Source of the DNA: CAYYJM01 sp964471755
GTDB taxonomy: Bacteria; Planctomycetota; Planctomycetia; Gemmatales; Gemmataceae
DNA: 21,179 nucleotides
Direction of reading: 5' to 3'
Assembly: GCA_964471755.1 (NCBI GenBank)
Contig: CAYYJM010000095.1
Span: 1-21,179, forward strand
The stretch's first letter is position 1. Every line of letters starts with the position of its first letter. Of the stretch, positions 7,639 through 14,941 are shown one piece after another. A model generated the notes under the pieces. It worked only from the letters and a program-made list of their open reading frames with translations, ran no database searches and was not told where the DNA came from. A program made the translations under genes and the position numbers.

Positions 7639-8121
7639 TCAATCCGCCACCGTGGCCCGGTCGAAGAGATGTCGGGCCGTGCGGCCGCTGATCTCGCCCT
7701 GCTGGAGCAGAGCCTCGACGAGCAACTCGACGGCCCGCCAGGTGCCCTCCCGGGCCAGCAGATGCTCCACCTTGGCCAGCATCCGCCGTTCCAGCCGCTC
7801 GGCACGACGTTCGCCGGCCCGCTGGACGAGCAGCTTGCGAACGTAGGACAGATCGCGCGACGCCTCGTCGAACTGGTAACTGCCGGTGTGCCGCGCCTCG
7901 GCGGCGAGGCCGGCCAGCGAGATGAGTACCTCACGCTCGATCCAGTCCTCCGAGGGCCGAAAGACCGGGTTGCGAAACTGACAGACGCCGAGGTGATCGC
8001 GCGTCGGCAGCACGCTGACGGCATGCACCGGCCGGCCCAGCAGCAGGGCGATGACGGCGTGACCCGCCTCGTGATAGGCCGTCGCCGGATCGTAGGTTGG
8101 GGCTTCCGATGGCGTACTCAT
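7639..8121 (-). CDS. Orphan FtsH-type (M41) peptidase-like domain protein
   Basis: The 160-residue protein resembles only the peptidase domain of FtsH, without the membrane segments or AAA+ ATPase. It carries HEAGH (residues 17-21) within AYHEAGHAVIALLLGRPV, giving two His zinc ligands and Glu18 as catalytic base. Asp90 in ASRDLSYV is in the place of the third (Asp) ligand of M41 peptidases. As it lacks an unfoldase it should not be a processive protease; it may cut peptides or loose proteins, or work with a separate ATPase. No Shine-Dalgarno is seen before ATG 8121, and a -10-like TAGACT ends six bases from it, so the mRNA may be leaderless. It is divergent from the secreted TPR gene. Confidence 0.83.
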   Translation of the reverse strand: MSTPSEAPTYDPATAYHEAGHAVIALLLGRPVHAVSVLPTRDHLGVCQFRNPVFRPSEDWIEREVLISLAGLAAEARHTGSYQFDEASRDLSYVRKLLVQRAGERRAERLERRMLAKVEHLLAREGTWRAVELLVEALLQQGEISGRTARHLFDRATVAD

Positions 8122-8127
8122 GGCGGT

Positions 8128-8156
8128 AGTCTAGCGGATGGCCGAATTCGCTACAA
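8128..8156 (-). promoter_or_regulatory. Candidate leaderless promoter of the M41-like gene
   Basis: On the minus strand TTGTAG (8156-8151), a 17-base spacer and TAGACT (8133-8128) form a sigma70-like pair. The -10 ends six bases before the ATG at 8121, so initiation would fall at or near the A of the start codon. Absence of a ribosome-binding site fits a leaderless mRNA. The -35 match is only three of six. Confidence 0.4.
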
Positions 8157-8199
8157 CGACAGCACGGCCGGATCGAACCCGCTCCCCGGAGGAACCGCG

Positions 8200-9033
8200 A
8201 TGTCCCGCAGTCGATGGCTGGTTCTGGTAGTCGTGCCGCTGCTGCTGGCGGCGGAAGGCCCGTCAGCGAAGGACCTGCTTGCGGAGGCTCGTCAGGCCGC
8301 CGCGGACGGACGCCTCGAGCCGGCGGTGAAGCTGTGCAGTCAGGTGCTGGCCCTCGACGCGAAGATCGTGCCGGCCCTGGCCCTGCGGGCCCGCCTGCAC
8401 GCCACCCTGAAACGGCCCGGCGAGGCCGTCGCCGACTACACCGCCCTGCTGAAGCTGGAGCCAGACAACGCCGAGGCGTACGACGCTCGCGGATCGGAGC
8501 AGTTCAAACGCGGCAAGATCGCCGAGTCCGTCGCCGACTTCGATCGCTTCCTGAAGCTCCGACCCAAGGAGGCGAACGGTCACTGGCGACGCGGCATCAG
8601 TCTGTACTACGCCGGCAAGTTCGAGGCCGGTCGGGATCAGTTCCGCGGCTACGAGGCGGTCGATACCAACGATGTCGAGAACGCCGTCTGGCACTTCCTG
8701 TGCAACGCTCGCCTCGTCGGCGTCGAGAAGGCGCGGACGGAGGTACTCAAGATCGGCAAGGATGGTCGGGTGCCGATGATGGCGGTCTACGACCTGTTCC
8801 AGGGCAAGGCGAAGCCACAGGACGTTCTCGCGGCGGCGACGGCCGGCAATCCACCGGCGGCGCTGCGTGATCGCCAACTGTTCTACGCGCACCTCTACCT
8901 GGGCCTGTACGCCGAGATCACCGGCGATGCGAAGAAGACACGCCAGCACCTGACCGAGGCGGCCCGGCTGCGGATCAGCCACTACATGGGCGACGTGGCC
9001 GTGGTCCATCTGGGCCTGCTGCCGAAGGAGTAA
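8200..9033 (+). CDS. Secreted TPR protein, NlpI-like in layout
   Basis: The 277-residue protein starts with a signal peptide (charged MSRSR, hydrophobic 7-18, likely cleavage near Ala23). No lipobox Cys is present. About three tetratricopeptide repeats follow (roughly residues 24-155), each with the usual W/L-G-Y-A-P spacing, for example Asp-Ala-Arg-Gly after EPDNAEAY. The C-terminal part (about 230-277) again resembles a TPR, with YAHLYLGLYAEITGD, and overall the layout resembles lipoprotein NlpI. The expected location is the periplasm, as a protein-binding scaffold; partners are unknown. The start is firm: GGAGGAA (8188-8194) lies five bases before ATG 8200. The gene ends 99 nt before the next start on the same strand. 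Confidence 0.87.
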   Translation: MSRSRWLVLVVVPLLLAAEGPSAKDLLAEARQAAADGRLEPAVKLCSQVLALDAKIVPALALRARLHATLKRPGEAVADYTALLKLEPDNAEAYDARGSEQFKRGKIAESVADFDRFLKLRPKEANGHWRRGISLYYAGKFEAGRDQFRGYEAVDTNDVENAVWHFLCNARLVGVEKARTEVLKIGKDGRVPMMAVYDLFQGKAKPQDVLAAATAGNPPAALRDRQLFYAHLYLGLYAEITGDAKKTRQHLTEAARLRISHYMGDVAVVHLGLLPKE

Positions 9034-9042
9034 CACGCGCGC

Positions 9043-9071
9043 TTGAACACCCGGCGTTCTGGCACCATGAT
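9043..9071 (+). promoter_or_regulatory. Candidate promoter for the 149-residue unknown gene
   Basis: TTGAAC (9043-9048), a 17-base spacer and CATGAT (9066-9071) give four of six matches in each hexamer. Initiation near 9078 would leave a leader of about 55 bases containing a small GC hairpin (9090-9094 with 9100-9104). This is a weak prediction. Confidence 0.28.
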
Positions 9072-9132
9072 GGAGATATCGGGTTTCGCCGGGGATTTGC
9101 CCCGCCGGCCCGGCTGCGAAAGAAGGGCTGCC

Positions 9133-9582
9133 ATGCGTCTGGACTTCTACGGTTTGTCGTTCCACACCCCGTCTCTGACGTTCTATCTCTTCTCGCCCTG
9201 GCGCGCCAGTGCCCTGGAACACCGTGCCTTCGACGCCGTCAAGAACCTGCCTGACGTGCGCTTCGAGAAGCAGGCCGACGAATGGCGCGTCTTGCTGACC
9301 GACTCGAAGACGGCCCGGGCGGCGTTCACTGCCGTCGAGCGTGTTCTGAAGGGCTGGCAGGAAGACGCCGAGCCGGGCAGCGAACGCCGGGCCTGGCGCT
9401 GGGTTCTGGAAGCCGACACCGACACCAACGGCTACGACCATCTCGGCGAACGCGCCTCGCTGTGGGGCTTCCTGCGCGTCGGCATCGAACGCGGCGGCCC
9501 CTCCGATACCGACGAGCGAGCCGAGGAGGTCGATCTCGACTGGTTTGGCTTCCAGATCCACGGCGGCAGCGCCGAATCCTGA
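9133..9582 (+). CDS. Unknown conserved-type protein, 149 aa
   Basis: I do not recognise this protein. From ATG 9133 it is 149 residues, soluble, with no signal peptide or membrane segment, and is rich in Trp (WRASALE, WRVLLTD, WQEDAE, WRWVLEAD, LWGFL, DWFGF). Alternating hydrophobic stretches suggest a small mixed alpha/beta fold. The N-terminal MRLDFYGLSFH and the C-terminal DLDWFGFQIHGG may form edge strands. The start was chosen because AGAAGG (9121-9126) lies six bases upstream; in-frame ATGs at 9067 and 9070 lack a site and would add residues of low-complexity character. It lies between the secreted TPR gene and ftsY on the same strand. Nothing in the context reveals its role. Confidence 0.72.
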   Translation: MRLDFYGLSFHTPSLTFYLFSPWRASALEHRAFDAVKNLPDVRFEKQADEWRVLLTDSKTARAAFTAVERVLKGWQEDAEPGSERRAWRWVLEADTDTNGYDHLGERASLWGFLRVGIERGGPSDTDERAEEVDLDWFGFQIHGGSAES

Positions 9583-9638
9583 CGCGCTCCACGACCCGGC
9601 TGGCGAATTCCGCGGCTCGCCTCTAAAATCACCACGAG

Positions 9639-9660
9639 AGGGACGGCTTTGGCCGTCCTT
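9639..9660 (+). terminator. GC hairpin between the unknown gene and ftsY
   Basis: Positions 9639-9647 pair with 9652-9660 around a TTTG loop: seven perfect pairs (GGACGGC / GCCGTCC), then one G-U and one A-T. The 3' side is followed by only a short pyrimidine run. It lies 57 bases past the upstream stop and 34 bases before the ftsY start, so it may be a weak terminator or a leader hairpin affecting ftsY. A second role as a regulator is not shown. Confidence 0.5.
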
Positions 9661-9693
9661 TCTGGGGAAATTCGCCACGCGATGAGGTGCGGC

Positions 9694-10608
9694 ATGGTCT
9701 TTCGTGCGCTCTATGAGAAGATCAAGGCGGGCTTGCGGGCCACCCGGGCCATGTTCGCCAGCATCGCCTCGCTCTTCTCCTGGAAGGGCCGGGTCGATAA
9801 GGACTTCCTCGCCGAGCTGGAAAAGCGCCTCTACCTCGCCGACGTCGGCACCGAGGCGACCAGCGAGATCGTCGAGGGCGTCCGCAAGGCTTTTCAGGAT
9901 CGCGAGGTCGGCGAAGATGTCGCCGCCTTCGTCAAGGCTCGCCTCGTCGAACTGGTGACCTCCGAGGGACGTGAAGTCAACCTCGCCGCGACCGGCCCGA
10001 CCGTTCTGCTTGTCGCTGGCGTCAACGGTAGCGGCAAGACCACGTCGATCGCCAAGCTCGCCAAGCGCTACAAGGACGAGGGCAAGAAGGTTCTCGTCGC
10101 CGCCTGCGACACCTTCCGTGCGGCCGCCGTCGAGCAGTTGAGTACCTGGGCCGAGCGCATCGGCTGCGAGATCGTCAAGGCTCAGTCCGGAGCCGATCCC
10201 GCTGCCGTCGCCCATGATGCCTGCGAGCGGGCGAAGTCGCGCGGCATCGACATCCTGATCGTCGATACGGCCGGTCGGCTGCACACCCAGGCGCACCTGA
10301 TGCGCGAGCTGGAGAAGATCCACCGCATCGTCACGCGCCAGATTCCCGGTGCGCCGCATGAGGTGTTGCTCGTCCTGGACGGCACCAATGGTCAGAACGC
10401 CATCGTCCAGGCCGAGCAGTTCAAGAAGACGGTCCAGTGTACGGGCATCATCCTGACCAAGCTCGACGGGACGGCCAAGGGCGGAGCCATCTTCGCGATC
10501 AAGAAGAAGCTCGCCCTGCCGGTCAAGTTCATCGGCGTCGGCGAGAAGCTCGACGACCTGGAACCGTTCGATCCGGTCCAGTACGTCGATGGCCTCTTCG
10601 CCGAGTGA
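9694..10608 (+). CDS. ftsY: Signal recognition particle receptor FtsY
   Basis: FtsY is the membrane-associated SRP receptor GTPase; with Ffh it delivers ribosome-nascent chains to the Sec translocon. The 304-residue protein consists of the N domain (about 15-90) and the SRP-type G domain. GTPase motifs are intact: G1 GVNGSGKTT (109-117), DTFRAAAVEQL (139-149), G3 DTAGR (191-195), G4 TKLDGTAKGG (255-264) and the closing GVGEKLDDLEPFD. There is no long acidic A domain as in E. coli; the short N-terminal amphipathic stretch MVFRALYEKIKAGL could serve membrane contact. ATG 9694 has GAGG six bases upstream (9684-9687); in-frame TTG 9649 lies within the preceding hairpin and is unlikely. It converges on the membrane TPR gene with a 15-nt gap. 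Confidence 0.96.
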   Translation: MVFRALYEKIKAGLRATRAMFASIASLFSWKGRVDKDFLAELEKRLYLADVGTEATSEIVEGVRKAFQDREVGEDVAAFVKARLVELVTSEGREVNLAATGPTVLLVAGVNGSGKTTSIAKLAKRYKDEGKKVLVAACDTFRAAAVEQLSTWAERIGCEIVKAQSGADPAAVAHDACERAKSRGIDILIVDTAGRLHTQAHLMRELEKIHRIVTRQIPGAPHEVLLVLDGTNGQNAIVQAEQFKKTVQCTGIILTKLDGTAKGGAIFAIKKKLALPVKFIGVGEKLDDLEPFDPVQYVDGLFAE

Positions 10609-10623
10609 ACGGGCCGGTTCGCC

Positions 10624-13092
10624 TCACGCGCCGAGCCGGTGCAGGGCGTCGTAGGCCTCGCTCGCCAGGGGATTGCCCTCGTAGGCCGTCACCTGCTTGT
10701 ACGCCTTGATCGCCTTGCCCGTCTCGCCGAGTTGCTCCCAGGCCTGGGCGATCTTCAGATGCGTCTTCGCCCCGGCGCGGTGGCTCTTGAGAAAATCCTG
10801 ATAGCACGGCACCGCCGCGTCCGGACGACCGATCTCCATGTACAGATCGCCCAGGATCTGCTGCGCGACGTGCCAGGCGTCCTCCTCGTCGCCACTGAGC
10901 CAGCTCTTCGGCCGGTTCGCCCGCGCCTCCTCCAGCACTGCGATGGACCGGTCACGCTCACCGTACCGCAGCAGAATCCGCGCCTGCACCAGCATCGCAC
11001 CGACGTTCTTCGGATTGACGATGCTCGCCAACTCGGATAGGTGCCGGGCCACGTCGAGCCACTCCAGATCCTGGGCCAGCGGCCCTTCCAGGATCGTCTT
11101 CGCCTTCTGCACGCAGTACGTCGCGTCGAACCACTTCCGCACGTCCTCGACCCGTTCGCGCAGCACCTCGACCGGCAGCGAGTAGTAGTAGCGGTCCTTC
11201 TTGTCGAGCAGGTCCGCATCCTTGCTGTTGTAGATCAGGGCTGCGTCGGTCGCGCGGATGGCCGACAGGATGTCGCCCTTCTTCTCGTACAGCTCCGCCA
11301 GCGTCCGCAGCGTCTCGACGCCGGACGAGGGGGACTCGGTGTACAGCTTGTAGTTCTCGATGGCGGCGTCCACCTCGCCGTGGTGCAGGGCCAGTTCGCC
11401 GAGATACTTGACCGTCGCGAAGTAGACGCGCTGCTGGTCCTCCGGCAGGTTCTTGACGCCGATCTCCCGGCCGATGTTCCGGGCCCGCTCGAAGTAGAGG
11501 CGGGCCTCGTCGCCGCGCTCCGCGCGGTCGAGCGCCTTGGCGATCTCGACGTACATGCCGACGGCCTGTAACGGCAGCCCGCGCGCGGCGATCCGCAGGA
11601 ACTCCGCTCCGTGCGACCACTGGTCGGCCGTGGTGATCCGCTGCGTGCCCAGGTGGCGGGCGTAGTCGTGGTCGAACTCCTTGATGGCCATCTCGCCCTT
11701 CGGCAGGGCGGCCAGGTAGTCCGCCTCGTGCAGATCGCGATACAGGGCCTGCTTCAGCTGGCGGGCGCCCGGATCGTCGGGCGACTCGGCGTAGAGACGT
11801 TCGACGGCGGCGATCGCCTCCATGCGTCGGCCCGGAATCGCCAGTTGCGGCTCGCCCACGCGCTGTTTCAGCGTCGGATGCAGCAGCAGAGCCAGCTGCC
11901 AGGCCGGCATCAGCGTCCGCTGCCGGGCCGCGCTGGTCGCTCCGTAGGTGGCCGGATCGATGATCCGTGTCAGGCGGTCGCAGGCGTCATCGAGGTTGCC
12001 CTGATGTGTCGAGGCGACGGCACGCCAGTAGTCGTAAGTCGGGCGGAGTTGCGGCCGTTGACTCAGCACCAGTTCCAGCAGGCGCAGGGCCTCGTCGAGT
12101 TGCTTCGGCGTCGGCTTGCCGTTGACGAGCAGGCTCCCGGCGCGTTCCATGCACAGGTCGAAATCCACCAGCGCCAGCAGGGCCGGATCGCGGTCGAGCG
12201 TGGTCAGATCAAGAGCCTTGTGGACGGCCCAGAAGCCATCGCGAGCCAGACTGTTGGTCGGATCGAGCTGCAACGCTCGTCGGAACGCCAGCAGAGCCTG
12301 ACGATACCGGCCGACACGCGAGTAGCTGAAACCGCGAAAGGCGTGCTTCGACACGCGCAGACCGGGCAGGATGTAGAAGGTGTAGAGGACGTACAGGGCC
12401 AGGGGACCGACCAGGGCCGTCGATCGCAGGTTCGGCTGATCCTTCCAGAGAATCCACAGCGAGATGCCCAGGGCGGCGCAGATCGCGCCGATCTCGACCT
12501 CGGTTTCCTCCTCCTGCCCGGCGAACGTCAGCAGGTAGAAGAACGGCACCCCGAGCAGGACCTGGTACGCGAACAGGGTGCCATCCTGGAGACGATCACC
12601 GGCGAGGTGGTTGTAGCCGTAGACGCCACCGGCCACCAGGGCCGCCGCCAGGAGCAGGATGAGGGTGATGCGGTAATTGCGCTGCCGCACCCGAGGCAGA
12701 ATGCCCATGACGAACCCGAGCCCGGCCCCGCCAGCCAGGAGGATCGTCACCAGACGCTGATTCTCCTCCGTCAGCCGCTCGAACGTGCCGCCGAGCATGA
12801 CGAAGATGCCGCCGAGCAGACCGCCGAGCAAACCGAGATAGATCAGGGTCGGACACTCGAGCAAAATGAACAGCAGAAAGGGAGCCAGGCCGCCGGGCCG
12901 ATAGCCCTGCACGAGCTTGAGAATCGCTCCGAGAACCAGACCGACTCCCAGGCCGGCCAGCATGCCGAGATTGACCGGAAGCAGCGTATCGGCGTAATGC
13001 GCCGGCGGGTCCATCCCCTGTAACAGGGCGGCGACCAGGAGCAATGCCAGAAACAGACCCTTCAAGATGTACTCGGTTTGCAGCCAGTGCAT
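10624..13092 (-). CDS. Multi-spanning membrane protein with C-terminal TPR region
   Basis: From ATG 13092 the protein is 822 residues. The N-terminal 245 residues hold about eight hydrophobic segments (near 10-26, 40-62, 69-102, 115-133, 142-158, 174-190, 200-217 and 224-243). The longer third one may be a hairpin of two. The remainder (about 255-822) is helical and contains many TPR-like units such as YRQALLAFRRALQLDPT and GKAIKAYKQVTAYEG. The product probably sits in the inner membrane and displays a TPR scaffold; which side it faces is not clear. The named function is unknown. ATG 13092 starts directly before the first membrane helix; GTG 13125 lies in the inverted repeat and is less likely. 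No strong ribosome-binding site is visible. It converges with ftsY and is divergent from pckA. Confidence 0.85.
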   Translation of the reverse strand: MHWLQTEYILKGLFLALLLVAALLQGMDPPAHYADTLLPVNLGMLAGLGVGLVLGAILKLVQGYRPGGLAPFLLFILLECPTLIYLGLLGGLLGGIFVMLGGTFERLTEENQRLVTILLAGGAGLGFVMGILPRVRQRNYRITLILLLAAALVAGGVYGYNHLAGDRLQDGTLFAYQVLLGVPFFYLLTFAGQEEETEVEIGAICAALGISLWILWKDQPNLRSTALVGPLALYVLYTFYILPGLRVSKHAFRGFSYSRVGRYRQALLAFRRALQLDPTNSLARDGFWAVHKALDLTTLDRDPALLALVDFDLCMERAGSLLVNGKPTPKQLDEALRLLELVLSQRPQLRPTYDYWRAVASTHQGNLDDACDRLTRIIDPATYGATSAARQRTLMPAWQLALLLHPTLKQRVGEPQLAIPGRRMEAIAAVERLYAESPDDPGARQLKQALYRDLHEADYLAALPKGEMAIKEFDHDYARHLGTQRITTADQWSHGAEFLRIAARGLPLQAVGMYVEIAKALDRAERGDEARLYFERARNIGREIGVKNLPEDQQRVYFATVKYLGELALHHGEVDAAIENYKLYTESPSSGVETLRTLAELYEKKGDILSAIRATDAALIYNSKDADLLDKKDRYYYSLPVEVLRERVEDVRKWFDATYCVQKAKTILEGPLAQDLEWLDVARHLSELASIVNPKNVGAMLVQARILLRYGERDRSIAVLEEARANRPKSWLSGDEEDAWHVAQQILGDLYMEIGRPDAAVPCYQDFLKSHRAGAKTHLKIAQAWEQLGETGKAIKAYKQVTAYEGNPLASEAYDALHRLGA

Positions 13093-13124
13093 GGCAGAGT
13101 CTCGCTCACAAGACGGAAGAACCA

Positions 13125-13245
13125 CCCGAACGATGAATGATAAACGATGAACGATGAATGGAATGCAGGACGTGAGAGGGATCGACCTGCTCGCCTCGGT
13201 GTTTTGCTTGATTCATCGTTCATCGTTCATCGTTCATCGTTCGGG
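13125..13245. repeat. 35-bp inverted repeat built from a 7-bp unit
   Basis: The left arm (13125-13159) and the reverse complement of the right arm (13211-13245) agree at 33 of 35 positions, with a 51-base centre. Both arms are made of the heptamer CGATGAA (TTCATCG on the other strand) repeated four to five times. The two differences lie in the left arm, at 13138 and 13142. It stands between two divergent genes and upstream of the pckA -10 element, so it cannot be a terminator shared by convergent genes. Any transcript crossing it would form a very long hairpin. Confidence 0.85.
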
Positions 13246-13277
13246 CAGCTCCTCTCGCCGGGTTGCTTCCACGAAGG

Positions 13278-13283
13278 TATAAT
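13278..13283 (+). promoter_or_regulatory. Candidate pckA -10 element
   Basis: A perfect TATAAT lies 67 bases upstream of the pckA ATG, placing initiation near 13290 and giving a leader of about 60 bases. The -35 position at 17-base spacing (13255-13260, TCGCCG) matches the consensus poorly. An activator or another sigma factor may be needed. The inverted repeat ends 32 bases upstream. Confidence 0.5.
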
Positions 13284-13350
13284 GGGCATCCTATCAGATC
13301 GGTCGCCGTTCCGCTCTCTCGAGTGGAACTTCAGGAGAGGATTGCAACCG

Positions 13351-14940
13351 ATGGGCACCACCGACGTCCTTCCCGCCGACCTGGGCGTACCGGGTCTTCG
13401 CCGCTTCGGGCCGGTGCATTATCAGATGCCCATTGCGCGTCTGATCGAATCGGCCCTGTTCCGCGGTGAGGGCTGCCTCAGCGCCAGTGGGGCGTTGACC
13501 GTCCGTACCGGCAAGCACACCGGTCGGAGCCCGAAGGATCGCTATCTCGTAGCCGAGTCGGGTCGCGAGGGCGTGATCGACTGGGGTGCCGTCAATCAGT
13601 CGATGACGGCCGCCGCCTTCGATCGGCTTCTGGCCAAGTGCGTCGCCTATCTTCAGGGCCGACCGGTCTTCGTCGAGGACGCCTCCGCCTGCGCCGATCC
13701 GGCCCACGGTCTGCCCGTTCGCGTCATCGGCGAGGATGCCTGGATCGCCCTCTTCGCACGCTGCCTGTTTCGTCCGGCCATCCTGCCGTCGGGCGCGCTC
13801 CGCCCGGCCGATCCGCGGCCGATCCTGCCCGGCGTCACCATTCTGGCCGTGCCGGGCCTGGAGGCCGACCCGGCCCGTGATGGTACACGCTCCGAAACGT
13901 TCATCGTCCTGAACCTGGCCCGACGGATGATCCTCATCGGTGGCACCCGCTACGCTGGCGAGATCAAGAAGGGCGTCTTCTCGCTCCTGAACTATCTGCT
14001 GCCCGATCGCGGCGTCTTGCCGATGCACTGCGCCGCGAACCTCGGCTCCGACGGTCAGTCGGCCCTGTTCTTCGGCCTGTCCGGCACCGGCAAGACGACC
14101 CTGTCGGCCGATCCGGATCGCCGTCTGATCGGCGACGACGAACACGGCTGGTCCGATACCGGCTGCTACGCCAAGACGATCCGCCTGTCACGCGAAGGGG
14201 AACCACAGATCTGGAACGCCCTGCGCTTCGGCAGCGTCCTGGAGAACGTCGTCCTGGATCCCACGACGTACGTCGCGAACTACGATGACGAGAGCCTGAC
14301 CGAGAATACGCGGGCCGCCTATCCGGTCGAATACATCGATCATGCCGAGCTGTCGGGGCAGGGCGGCCATCCGAAGAGCATTCTGTTCCTGACCTGCGAT
14401 GCGTTCGGTGTGCTGCCGCCGTTAAGCCGGCTGACGCCGGCCCAGGCCCTGTATCAGTTCCTGCTCGGCTACACGGCCAAGGTGGCCGGCACCGAAGCCG
14501 AGGTGACGACGCCGATGGCGACCTTCTCGACCTGTTTCGCGGCCCCGTTCCTGCCGCGACCGGCCAGCGTTTACTCGCGTCTCCTGGCCGAGCGGCTTCA
14601 GCGCCATCGCAGTGTCGTCTGGCTGGTGAACACCGGCTGGACAGGCGGCCCTGCCGGTCAGGCCCGGCGTTTTCCCCTGGACGCGACGCGGTCGCTGGTG
14701 CGTGCCGCCCTGAGTGGCGTCCTCGACACGGTCCCCTGTCAACCGGACCCGATCTTCGGCCTGCCGATCCCGACCGCTGCCCCGGACGTGTCCGCCGAGT
14801 TGCTGCAACCGCGTCGAACGTGGTCCGACCCGACGCGCTACGACCAGGCCGCGAGGCAGTTGGCCGCACGCTTCCGGGCCGAGTTCGCCATCTACGAATC
14901 GCAGGTGACGCCGGACGTGCGCGCGGCCGGGCCGAAATGA
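13351..14940 (+). CDS. pckA: Phosphoenolpyruvate carboxykinase (ATP)
   Basis: PckA converts oxaloacetate and ATP to phosphoenolpyruvate, CO2 and ADP, the entry step of gluconeogenesis. The 529-residue length matches the ATP-dependent family. Key motifs are intact: RTGKHTGRSPKDR (52-64, oxaloacetate site), RYAGEIKKGVF (200-210, with Tyr201 and Lys206/207), the P-loop GLSGTGKTTLS (242-252), IGDDEHGWSD (260-269, metal and kinase 2 motif) and NTGWTGG (427-433). The start at ATG 13351 follows AGGAGAGG (13333-13340) by ten bases. The frame is open further upstream, but that stretch crosses the inverted repeat and is not family-like. It converges on the flippase-like gene with a single base between the stops (14941). 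Identification is firm. Confidence 0.96.
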   Translation: MGTTDVLPADLGVPGLRRFGPVHYQMPIARLIESALFRGEGCLSASGALTVRTGKHTGRSPKDRYLVAESGREGVIDWGAVNQSMTAAAFDRLLAKCVAYLQGRPVFVEDASACADPAHGLPVRVIGEDAWIALFARCLFRPAILPSGALRPADPRPILPGVTILAVPGLEADPARDGTRSETFIVLNLARRMILIGGTRYAGEIKKGVFSLLNYLLPDRGVLPMHCAANLGSDGQSALFFGLSGTGKTTLSADPDRRLIGDDEHGWSDTGCYAKTIRLSREGEPQIWNALRFGSVLENVVLDPTTYVANYDDESLTENTRAAYPVEYIDHAELSGQGGHPKSILFLTCDAFGVLPPLSRLTPAQALYQFLLGYTAKVAGTEAEVTTPMATFSTCFAAPFLPRPASVYSRLLAERLQRHRSVVWLVNTGWTGGPAGQARRFPLDATRSLVRAALSGVLDTVPCQPDPIFGLPIPTAAPDVSAELLQPRRTWSDPTRYDQAARQLAARFRAEFAIYESQVTPDVRAAGPK

Positions 14941-14941
14941 C

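Noticed and set aside
8263..10359. A 698-codon open frame on the minus strand
   Set aside because: It lies opposite the TPR gene, the unknown gene and ftsY, which have ribosome-binding sites and, for ftsY, complete motifs. It is a shadow frame.
11611..13023. A 470-codon plus-strand frame rich in Gln, Arg and Asp
   Set aside because: It is the complement of the membrane TPR gene. The minus-strand reading has clear membrane helices and TPRs, while this one has no domain.
13125..13245. Small coding gene or upstream extension of pckA through the repeat
   Set aside because: The frame is open but encodes only heptamer-repeat residues, and a ribosome-binding site plus family length support ATG 13351.
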